Notes under the pieces: generated by a model | Databases searched by the model: none | Seen by the model: the letters and a program-made list of their open reading frames with translations, nothing else | What the model was told of the DNA's origin: nothing | From: Agrocybe praecox | Lineage: Eukaryota > Basidiomycota > Agaricomycetes > Agaricales > Agrocybaceae | Reading direction: 5' to 3' | Assembly: GCA_964017145.1 (NCBI GenBank) | Contig: OZ024850.1 | Location: 3,325,618 to 3,389,617 of the forward strand | Length of the DNA stretch: 64,000 nucleotides | Part shown: positions 22,884 through 32,110 of the stretch, one piece after another | How positions within the stretch are numbered: position 1 is the first letter of the stretch | How the letters are laid out: each line of letters begins with the position of its first letter | Translations under genes and position numbers: made by a program

Positions 22884-23803
22884 ATTTAGGGGAAGTATTC
22901 CCGCGCACCGCTCATTGAGATTTTTTACCCTTTCCGCGCAATGTTAGGATAAAATTAGGTCTAAATATGGTCAAGTCCAAATTGTCCCTGAAAGTGTGCG
23001 CGGACAGGATAGTTGCTCGGTTTACCCAAAATCGCGCGACTTTTTTTCCGCGCGCAATTCTTTTAATTTAAGTGCAGTCAAGTGCGCGGGTATTTGGACC
23101 AGCACGCGCAACTATTTTAAGAATTGCGCGCAACACTTTTGTGTGAGCGCGTGATTTTACTGGCGCGCAATTAATGTGTGCCTGCGTATGCCGGTCTGCC
23201 GAAAGTTGAATCACGTCTGGCACCCCGGCACTTCTAAGGCACTCCGTAGCATTAGATTTTTGACTCTTCCCTACCGATAAATTAGAATCTTGAGTATATT
23301 CTTAGCTTTACGTCTCATAAATTATAACTCGCAAGTACCTTACAAATACGAATGGTCTACTATATATTTAAAAGCCATCATTTCCTATAGAACTATTTGC
23401 ATCAAAACATACAATTAAGTGTTTGATTAAAAAATTAAAGAAGTGATAAGTAAGTACAGGTAAAGACTCCCACTGGAAAGGTAGAATGTTCTTCATAACA
23501 TAGTATGTATTTGAATTGTAAATTAAGTCTGATATATGGCTCCGTTGAAAGCCTTTATGCAGCCGGATGATCCGACCTTCGGGACACCGCCACACGCCCA
23601 CACACATTAAATGCGCGTCAGGAAATGTGCGCGTTCACATAAAAGTGTTGCGCGCAATTCTCAAAATAATTGCGCCCGCTGATCCAATTACCCGCGCACA
23701 TGACTCCCCTTACATAAATCAAAAGAATTGCGCGCAAAACAAAAAAAAAAGTCGCGTGATTTACTCACAATCGCGAAATCGCCGGGAATACTTCCCCTAA
23801 ATT
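22884..23803. mobile_element. Fold-back element with long, CpG-rich terminal inverted repeats
   Basis: The left end ATTTAGGGGAAGTATTCCC is matched on the opposite strand at the right end (23785-23803). Further inward, arms of about 200 bp match imperfectly: AATTGCGCGCAACACTTTT in the left arm near 23116-23135 and its complement near 23645-23663, plus TTAATGTGTG near 23168 against CACACATTAA near 23600. The left arm has about 140 bp (roughly 22903-23040) lacking in the right arm. The arms are rich in GCGCGC, unlike the A+T-rich centre. No open frame looks like a transposase. The target duplication is ambiguous (possibly AT), so the superfamily is undecided. Confidence 0.7.
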
Positions 23804-24330
23804 ACCCCTATATAAGCTCAGATGAGCGCGCAGCAAATATACTTCTTGAGGGCATCTTTTCTGTGTCCCTACACTACTCGGTGATTGGATCACACGGATC
23901 CTACAAACACCCTGTCTTCCTCCATCTTTCGTCCTTGACCTTATCGATACTCGAAAATATATCAGCTTCCTATACTGGTGTCGGTGAAGACTGACGAACG
24001 TCAATTATTTTGTGATGTATTTTGACGCATACAGAGAATACACTCAGCATTTTTCCACAAAGTTAGTTCCAAATAAGAATCATGCTGTCTCCTTTGAATG
24101 TGCCCATGTACCGTACTTATTTCTCATTTGCCACACATGGGTATTGAACTCAGAGAGAATTCCGACCTGCTACCAGGTCATGCGCGTGAACGTTTGTACA
24201 GCTACGTGTACTATTTATTGATATACCTGTAATTTGGCAGCAGAAATACATGACCCAATATATGCGATCGAAGCAATGTCCGGCGCATTCTCGTGCCCTG
24301 CACCGCAGTTCACATTTAGGACTGCATTCT

Positions 24331-25549
24331 TCATATCGTCGTTCCGACTTCAGCGCTTCCCGGACAAGTTGAGCTAGACCCGTTCAAAAAGGACATGGTT
24401 GGTATTTGGACTGCGCTATTGTTCTCCTTTATTCTTGCCGCGTGACGAACGTTAAGGACCATGCGACTTCCAAACACTCCGGTCATACCCGTACTGACGG
24501 CGGCGGAAATTCCCATGTAAGTGATCTATCTCTCCAATCAGGACATCATCAAGTTGACCGCTGTTCAATGACGTACTTCTCCCTTTACCCATGTAACCAA
24601 GCATATCGAATATGTAACTGCTAGACTGAAAATTCGAAGAGGTTATATCCAACCGCCGATGAGACAACAGATCTACGTACATCAAAAAGATTATTATCGA
24701 GTCCCGAAGCATGATTTCAATTAGGCTCTGTCCTTTACGATGAAGTACCCGTTCCGCGAAGTATTTTGTGAAGCCACAGTAGATTGCCATGCAACAAAGG
24801 GTGCACTCAAACGATATGAAGGGGATCCAGAGGGAATAACCGGTTGTTCGTGTATTAATAGTGTAAATACATATCACTCCTCCTCGTGTTGGCATCGCCG
24901 GGGTAGCTATGACGAACAGAATCTAATATTTAATGACGGGATTTCTATTGAAAGTCAAAATTACCTCGAAAAGTCAGTTCTCCAACAACAGCCCAAGTTG
25001 ATAGCCCTATACAGATTGCGTAGCCGGTTAACATGCCGAGTAATACGTGTTTGCTCCTATTAAATAATGCATATACTCGAATCTGAAGGATTGCTTGGAA
25101 GATGGTGTGTTAGACCAAATGCTATAACACATCAATTCCAAGTATGACTGACCTTGCATGATAACTGAGCTAAGGAATGGAGTCACAGTTTCCCAGTGAA
25201 CAAGAATTGTACCTTGAAAACAAATCCGTTGATAAGTATGTGAATGCGTGTTTACTACGCGGTGGGGCTTACATCTTATGAAGTCGGTTTTGTTGACTCT
25301 GTGGTTAGTTTATATAAATTTATGGATGAAATTTATGCTCACAGCTAGTATACGTGTTCTGTCATCAGAGCCAATCATGGAAGGAATTCCTCATTACTCA
25401 CATGGGAAGACATAGAAAAGTTAAATAAACCTGTGTCTATTGTGAAATTTACCGAATCTATGCAGATATTAATAAATAACATACCCCATGTTCCGAAACT
25501 AGTATGAAGATGATTTAATATTGATGCCACTGAAACTCGGGGAAATTAC
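24331..25549 (-). pseudogene. 3' part of a DUF6533 membrane-protein gene, split by a transposon
   Basis: This part carries the downstream exons of a DUF6533-type multi-helix membrane protein of unknown function, common in Agaricomycetes. In order it shows TILVHWETVTPFLSSVIMQ, AILQIRVYALFNRSKHVLLG, LWIPFISFECTLCCMAIYCG, IEIMLRDSIIIFL, ILAVTYSICLVTW and ITYMGISAAVSTGMTGVFGS before the usual tail SRMVLNVRHAARIKENN; the stop is at 24331. Splice sites and frames look intact, so the coding sequence itself has not decayed. No N-terminal YDY-containing exon exists on this side. Those exons lie at 31856-32110, beyond the 6.2-kb transposon that begins at 25550. The gene is therefore disrupted unless the element is spliced out or excised. 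Confidence 0.85.
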
Positions 25550-25884
25550 TATGGTGCGCCGTTTGCACCAAAAATCCCACGCGCCAAGTTTTTTTGATCG
25601 CGCGCAGAGTTTTTTTGATCACTTTCTGTTTCTCATTTCTGAGCCACCGTAGCACATATATAACCTCATATAAAGTAGTAGAATGATAATTAATGTATTT
25701 ATATGTCAAAAAAACCGCGGAAATACATCGGTTCAATGAGTTATTTTAAGAATGGTCAAGTGGTGATGACTGGACACCTGCCATTCACTGTATACTCAAT
25801 ATAAAGACCCAATTTATCGTTGGTCAGGTGTATATATACCATATATACCATTGTATAACTTCTTAAAGTATTTACCATATGTTT
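25550..25884 (+). repeat. Left terminal inverted repeat of the 6.2-kb transposon
   Basis: 335 bp, reverse complement of 31379-31713, with one visible mismatch (CTTCTTAAAG against CTTCTCAAAG near the inner end). It holds TTTTTTTGATC twice, at about 25590 and 25613, and palindromic TATATATACCATATATACC near the inner end; these may be transposase-binding sites. Confidence 0.93.
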
Positions 25885-25935
25885 GCACTCAGAAAAAACT
25901 AAATTTCGATGTATTTTCGACCAATGATACATGTT

Positions 25936-26956
25936 CTACAATTCTTCTGACTCATCTCCGCCGTCTATCTCTGTTATTGAGGAAGCTACACGATCAGCTG
26001 TCTCCGCTATAAGCCTTGTTACACTATCCATCCGAAATTCGTGCAATCTGACACGATCCATCATCGTAGCCAGGCAACTTGTATGCATTCTTCCGAAGTT
26101 GGACTTCTCAAACAGGGAAATGACGTCCTCCGGCTGCCAGAACATATTGTAATTAGTATCTGTCAGCAACCTGCCTATTACATTCCACCAGGTTGCTGTC
26201 CAATCGTACTGACAGTTCGAATTATTAGTGCAATCAGCATGATGTTGGTCGATGGGTAGAGGGGTACTTGAAATGGTATGAATATGTTCCATGATGCTCT
26301 CACGCGCTAGAGCAAGTGCAACGAAAGTGTCGAACCGTATCTTGCGTATTTGAGCATAGGTGAGAATGTGTAAAGGCTCCTTTACAAGGCGTACGAATGC
26401 TGGTTTGAAGAGAATACGGGTATTGTGCTCAAAGCAAGCGTCGATTAGATCAGCTGGATCGAAACGAAACCGTTCTGCGTGTATTTCCCTGATTGAGAAC
26501 TCCTTTAATGAAGGAGACAGAAAATATCGGCTCAAATTGAGCAATTTCCAGAGAGTATCCTTTGAAAATGGCCTAAATTTGTTTACCTCGCTTGATAACC
26601 AGGTAAATGAGTATTAACCCAATAATAAATGCATAGTGACATACTCACCGTCCATATGCACGAGTTGCAAAGATCTCAAATTCGAGCTCTCCGAACTCAG
26701 GGGGTATCTTGATTGGGTTTCCCTCGGTTCTACCTTCATCACCGTTCACAGGTAGACTAAGCATATTCTCAAAAAAGCCTGAGTTACGCTCGAGGGCCTT
26801 GGTATCCAATTTATAGAGGGTACTCCCAACCTGTAAGTATACTCATTGTTAGAAGATCAGCAATGACATGTAGATTGATTATCGCACCATAAAAATATGA
26901 GTCCCAGCTTTTATATCCCATAGAAGCTTGTTTGAAGTACGACTGTAGTGGGCCAT
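25936..26956 (-). CDS. Transposon-borne BTB/POZ-domain protein
   Basis: Three exons, 26888-26956, 26649-26830 and 25936-26590, give an open 301-residue protein. BTB/POZ domains mediate dimerisation and recruit cullin-3 ligases or other partners. The fold is recognised from THIFMVGSTLYKLDTKALER, then NSGFFENMLSLPVNGDEG, NPIKIPPEFGELEFEIFATR and the following helix PFSKDTLWKLLNLSRYFLSP. This order matches basidiomycete BTB proteins (an inducible element, an acidic loop, then an element-by-element helical tail). The C-terminal 200 residues are helical and unassigned. No DNA-binding domain is visible. It lies 171 bp from the transposase start and is divergently transcribed, so the two may share a bidirectional promoter. 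Intact reading across two introns suggests selection or recent arrival. Its role in the element is unknown. Confidence 0.85.
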
Positions 26957-27127
26957 GTCTTACTGTTTTTTTAAACCATCAAGCTTGAGATTTAAATGCC
27001 TGGTTTATTTTGGATCATGGAATTTTCGGAGATTCCATCATCACACGACAACAATCTCTCAATATATCTACCAGTCGGAGACACACGGCATAAGTTCGGT
27101 TTAAAGGTTGGTATATTTTAGCTTGTA
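26957..27127. promoter_or_regulatory. Bidirectional promoter between BTB gene and transposase
   Basis: A 171-bp divergent spacer. GGTATATTTTAG just before the transposase ATG and the A+T-rich centre are the only visible core-promoter candidates. Co-expression of the two genes is an inference from layout. Confidence 0.45.
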
Positions 27128-29182
27128 ATGTCCGTCAAAGACATCCTGTTACTACTGCTAGGTCTCATGTACGATTTTCCAGGCACATTTCCACTCCTTC
27201 CCGAGCAAATTGATGGTCTATGGCCTACTCATGTGGTTACTGCACACCAGGTCATCAGTGATATCTACACACATGCCCTCAGAGCACTAGACAACGACTC
27301 AGACCCATCGCGTGCTGCATTTCACATTGACACAATTACCTCGGATGCCATACCTCTTCTATCGGCACTTGAAAATGAGAAGGAGTGCGGAAATATCTCT
27401 CTAGCAGATGAGTGGTTGCTGGATAATGCAAAGCTGTTGGGAAATCTTGTGGTCTCTCTCCGGGCTGTCATTTCAATACGAAATAACAGGTAATGTCCCG
27501 ATACATTTTCGTTCTCTTTCCAGCAGATTGTAAATTTCTTTAGTGATGACGCCTCTGTGTTTATGCCCGAAGTAATCACTGTGATACAGAATGGGAAACG
27601 AGGTCGTCCTGCGGCGAATATTCGGGCGGATTTTTTGGAGGAAGCACTTTCGTCCAATCGGAACATCCGTCTACAGGAATTAGCCGATTCTATGCATATC
27701 CACCGCAACACTCTCAGAAGATACATGAAGCGACGCAATGTTATACGGCAATACTCTACAATCGGTGACCGTGATCTTGATACCTTTGTACGCACATTCA
27801 AGGAGCAGAAACCAGAATCTGGTCTCCGTTATCTTGTGGGATTTCTCCGAACTCACGGTCTTCGAGTCCAACGGCGCCGTGTTCGTTTCTCATTGAGACG
27901 TGTCGACGGTTTAAGTCAGCTTTTACGAAGAAGAAAAATTATCCGACATAAGAAATATTCTGTGAAGCGCCCAAACTCACTGTGGCATCTCGATGGCCAC
28001 CACAAGATGATACGGTGGGGGATTGTTATTCATGGTTTTGTTGATGGGTTTAGTAGAACGGTATCGACTATTCTTTCTATACATTACACACTTATAACTG
28101 ATACCATTCTGGTCTTTAGGTAACAGCGTTGCGTGCAAGTACAAATAATCGTGCGATTACGGTTCTCGACCTTTTTCTGGATGCCATTTCAGCATATGGT
28201 ATGCCGTCTAGACTAAGGGGAGATCGAGGGGGGGAAAATATGGCATGTGCGATCTACATGGTCATGAAAAATGGACCTAGAAGAGGCAGTTTTATGTGGG
28301 GATCGTAAGTATCAAATTATATATTTTATACTTATTCAAGCTCATATCAAACTACAGATCAACTCGTAACACTCGAATTGAACGCCTGTGGGTAGAAGTG
28401 GGTAGTCAGTTTGTGAGACGATGGAGAGGCTTTTTTTCACGTCTTGAGCGGCTACATTTCCTCGATATCGACCGGCCCGAACACCTATGGCTATTACACA
28501 CCCTTTTCTTGGACGCAATTAATAAAGACTGTCAAGAGTTCCAGGAGACATGGAACAGCCATCCAATTAGGGGGTCTGGAACTGGTAACCGGTCACCTAA
28601 TGTGAGTGTGTTCACCAATACAAGACCAATAGTGACGTTGATGTATTATTCTTAAAGGATATTCGGATGTTGGGTCAACTACAGCTTGGAATCTATCGGG
28701 ATGAATGCGCCGGAATTCAATTGGATGCCCTCAATCGATTCTATGGTGCTGATTGTGATGAAAGAAATGCACACAATAATTGTATGTATTACCATGTACT
28801 GCTACTGCATGTTACATTGATTGATATCTTATCAGTACATGACCCTCCCATTGAGCAACTTGCCGAGCAAATTGGAGAGAACGAGATTCGTCAAGTGCGC
28901 CATGAAGGAGTCCACGTGTCACAGGGTCAGTCTCCGTTTTTAAATAATGAGCATGAGGCACATTTCTTTGAGATGCTGCAACATGCTGTCGAGATGAACG
29001 TGGTACCTCATGGCTACGGAGTACATCCGTATGAATGGGAAGGCGGTGAATACCCAAGAACGGAAGATATTTCTATAGGAAATCGAGGCAGTAAGCAGCT
29101 CGTTATTTCACTAGAACACCCAATATGGCTTGCTCGTGCAAGATTATGGGTGCAGGCATTACATGTACTTTCATCACTCTAA
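27128..29182 (+). CDS. Integrase-type (DDE) transposase
   Basis: Six exons, 27128-27489, 27544-28060, 28120-28304, 28358-28601, 28658-28781 and 28836-29182, give an open 592-residue protein. It should cut and join the element ends in the nucleus. Residues about 160-185 (LQELADSMHIHRNTLRRYMK) form a helix-turn-helix likely to bind DNA, preceded by the basic KRGRP. The integrase catalytic core follows: D271 in LWHLDGHHK, D328 in LRGDRGGEN and E363 in NTRIERLW, spaced as in DDE integrases. The conserved C-terminal part ends GYGVHPYEWEGGEY and LARARLWVQALHVLSSL, as in other basidiomycete integrase-core proteins. All catalytic residues are present, so it is probably active. The ATG at 27128 is supported by the frame through exon 1, though an upstream exon is possible. 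Confidence 0.92.
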
Positions 29183-29286
29183 TTAATATACTTTTGTATT
29201 ACATGTGCATGCTTCTCTATAGTCATACGAGCACAAAAGCTTGCTCAAAAATCAATTCACAGCATCCTTCCATCGTTTTCCTTGAG

Positions 29287-31176
29287 ATGGCAGCAGGGTT
29301 CTGTCGTGGTAGTGAGGACTGTGACTGCGAAGAGTACACTGCGCCTCCAGACCACGTCCCTGGTACACCCGCCAAATGTGTGGAGTGTCTACACGGCCCT
29401 AGCAAGCATCCAAAGGCTCCCGCTATCTTGACACCATCTACTGCAGTATCTGTTGTCTCGATACCATCTACTTCAGTCTCTGTTGCGAATAATGGCCTTC
29501 CAGCTAGCAAGGACTCTGTTCTCGCTATGTTCCAGCGTACAGCTGCTGCTAATCCCTCCGTGCCGTCTATCTCAAATGACTTTGGGCAGTCGAGATCCTG
29601 TCAGTCCTCAAAGATGCCTGCTACGACTACAACCTACCAAGGTGCAAGGTCAGAGAGCCTTGTTGGGTTCAGACCTAAGCGATCGACATCAGCCGTGTCG
29701 AGCACTTCGGCTCCTAAGGGAAAGGTATGTGAATGACAACTGTGCAGTTTCGATATTATACTCATGTATATTGTACCATTGCCGTAGACTTCCTCTCAAG
29801 CGCCTGAGTCGACTGTTCATTCAGTCGGCTGGATCTGTGTACTAACATGTGGGCTAGATGTATGTCGACATATCTTCATCTACTCACACTTCACTAATTT
29901 CATTAAATACCAGGCTAATGGCGACCTCATTGACGACAGACCGCCAACACGTGCTGAGGTCGGCAGTCTCGAAGCTCATGGATGCGCAAAGGTACATGAT
30001 GGAGTGAACATTGATACTGCTTGGACGCATGAGCAGTGTAACGAGTTCCTCAATCAACTCTTCCCACTTCCATTTGCTTATGCCTCCAGCATAACAAGTG
30101 ACACATCCTTGTCGAAGAAAGCACTCTGGGTTGCGGTTGCACGTAGTCGAAAGGGGAAGGTCGCATCCGTCGCCGACAAGTTAAAGCCTAATGGGAAAGA
30201 ACTGTGGTTTTATCACCATGGATCATCGAAGAAGAGTGATGATAAGTTTATTATAATTGGTCAGTACTCGTTACCTCTCTTTTGTGAAAACATTAACATT
30301 AGTGAATGATTGTAGCACTTCGTGATCCCGTTCCCGACAATGTGTACAACTCATGGATGCCTCGCACTGACTGCTCCTCAGATATCGATATGACGGATCT
30401 TCTGGACCAGAATTCTAGTGATGAGAGCGAGCCAGAGACGCCTTCTGTGTCTTACAACAGCGCACCAATCGCTTTGGGCACTTGCAAGACCAACCAGGAG
30501 AATAATGGTATGTTTTATTGTCTAAATTATCTATTTATTTCTCTACTTAACCTTTTTAGGATCTTCCTTCCAATCTAACGATGTACCAATCTCTGCAAAG
30601 CGTATTTCGACTCGACTTTTAGAGAAGAAGCGATCACAGGACGAAGATATAGAATTAGAACCTCCAAGGAAGAAACAGAAGATTGATGCACCATCTAAAC
30701 TTACGAAAGGTCGCGCCGCTATCCAGAAGCGTGGCCGCTCTGGTAGAAAGACACAGGCAGTGAATATAGTAGTCACAGCCGCCAAACCACAAGTTGAAGG
30801 TAAGTATCTACATATATGTCTCGAAACTACATACTCACATTAATAAGCAGATCTTACACGCAACTCACCGCCCATCTATAGACCGGACAACTTAGACAAG
30901 CAACCTCAACAGGCTGACATGTCTACTGGGTCGTCTCTGACTGCCGAGATGCTCAGTGAGTCCAGTCCGACGCCATCAACACCTGTTTTATCCATCACTC
31001 CCTGTTCCTGCGATTCTTTGAGGGTGTCCCCTTGCATCGACGTTGTCCGGCCGGATCCGAGCTCTTTTTATTCGTGGAAATATAAAGAGATCAGCGAATC
31101 GACAGGAACTATCAATCCGTGGTCAAAATCTTACAAGATCCGACCTGTAGATATCTGGTCACCAACCCCGGCTTAA
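29287..31176 (+). CDS. Transposon accessory protein with Cys/His motif and basic, disordered tail
   Basis: Five exons, 29287-29724, 29914-30259, 30316-30507, 30560-30799 and 30851-31176, give an open 513-residue protein in phase throughout. The N-terminus carries CRGSEDCDCEEYTAP followed by CVECLHGPSKH, a C-x-C...C-x-x-C-x-H...H pattern likely to bind zinc. Residues about 150-265 look folded (AWTHEQCNEFLNQLFPLPFA, VAVARSRKGKVASVADKLKP). The rest is Ser/Pro-rich with basic clusters (RKKQKI, KRGRSGRK) suitable as nuclear localisation signals. It starts about 105 nt after the transposase stop on the same strand. It is probably a nuclear accessory factor of the transposon, but no function is known to me. 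The frame stays open upstream of 29287, so the start could be earlier within the transposase 3' end. Confidence 0.8.
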
Positions 31177-31378
31177 CCATCATTTGTGCATTATTTACAA
31201 CTGAATCGACCTCCCCACACTCGTATCATACAGTTCCAGCCTCATAACCAACTTATATACCCTTCTTTACGAATTATTTTGGAACTATGGCCTATAACCA
31301 GTAATCCTTTCCTTATATACCTCCTGTCACTACAGTATATCACAGATACATTCATTTTAATGAGATTTTTCCGAGTTA

Positions 31379-31713
31379 AAACATATGGTAAATACTTTGA
31401 GAAGTTATACAATGGTATATATGGTATATATACACCTGACCAACGATAAATTGGGTCTTTATATTGAGTATACAGTGAATGGCAGGTGTCCAGTCATCAC
31501 CACTTGACCATTCTTAAAATAACTCATTGAACCGATGTATTTCCGCGGTTTTTTTGACATATAAATACATTAATTATCATTCTACTACTTTATATGAGGT
31601 TATATATGTGCTACGGTGGCTCAGAAATGAGAAACAGAAAGTGATCAAAAAAACTCTGCGCGCGATCAAAAAAACTTGGCGCGTGGGATTTTTGGTGCAA
31701 ACGGCGCACCATA
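31379..31713 (-). repeat. Right terminal inverted repeat of the 6.2-kb transposon
   Basis: 335 bp, reverse complement of 25550-25884. It ends CGGCGCACCATA immediately before the AAATTAC duplication at 31714. Confidence 0.93.
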
Positions 31714-32110
31714 AAATTACACTTGCACACAAGCGAACAGAGTATTCAAACGAGCTATGAAGTACAAGAGACGGACAAGTGACCATGACCCGGTCTGTAT
31801 ATAAATATTAAATATGAACCTTCGTCACGGTGAATGGTCAGAAAAAAATACATACCCACATCGTCTCGACCTCTAAGCCTACAGTAAGAACTACTCGCAG
31901 TCAGTCACGCATCGTTTTAGAACAAATGTAATTAGTGATTACTGACTGTAGTCGAAACAGGCAGCGGAAACGACAACCACTATATCACAGCACTGTAAGC
32001 ACGCGATAGTTCTTGATTTGCGCAGAGATATATGACTCACCACGGGCATATTCAGTGAGCTGATGATGACGCAGACCAGCAATGAAAGCGGACTCAACTG
32101 CTATCGACAT
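31714..32110 (-). pseudogene. 5' part of the transposon-split DUF6533 gene
   Basis: These are the N-terminal exons missing from the gene at 24331-25549. Exon A (32041-32110) starts MSIAVESAFIAGLRHHQLTE. Exon B (31947-31979) encodes VVVSAACFDY, exon C (31856-31890) ILTVGLEVETMW, and exon D begins at 31794 with TGSWSLVRLLYFIAR. This matches the DUF6533 start pattern (AAxTLLxYDY, LTxxxE, W, xxxWSLxxxLY) and the splice positions of the copies at 48949 and 60347. The open run after exon D reaches the AAATTAC duplication at 31714-31720, where the transposon ends. Exon D and the first exon on the far side are thus about 6 kb apart in the present allele. Confidence 0.85.

Larger units (their letters stand above)
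25550..31713. mobile_element. 6,164-bp DNA transposon with integrase-type transposase and two accessory genes
   Basis: The element starts TATGGTGCGCCGTTTGCACC and ends with its reverse complement. The repeats extend 335 bp each with only one mismatch noticed. The 7-bp direct repeat AAATTAC flanks it at 25543-25549 and 31714-31720, as expected of target-site duplication. Inside are a minus-strand BTB gene, a divergent integrase-type transposase and a downstream Cys/His-motif gene, all with open, splice-consistent frames, so the copy may be autonomous. The near-identical repeats and undecayed host exons point to recent insertion. The transposase belongs to the cellular integrase-core family common in basidiomycete genomes; I cannot assign a formally named superfamily from memory. 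Confidence 0.92.

Noticed and set aside
25515..25736. 73-codon frame duplicated at 31527-31760
   Set aside because: The two identical frames exist only because they lie in the terminal inverted repeats of the transposon; not a gene.
29125..29286. Upstream start for the Cys/His transposon protein
   Set aside because: It would overlap the transposase 3' end and adds a hydrophobic stretch unlike the rest; ATG at 29287 is simpler, though not proven.
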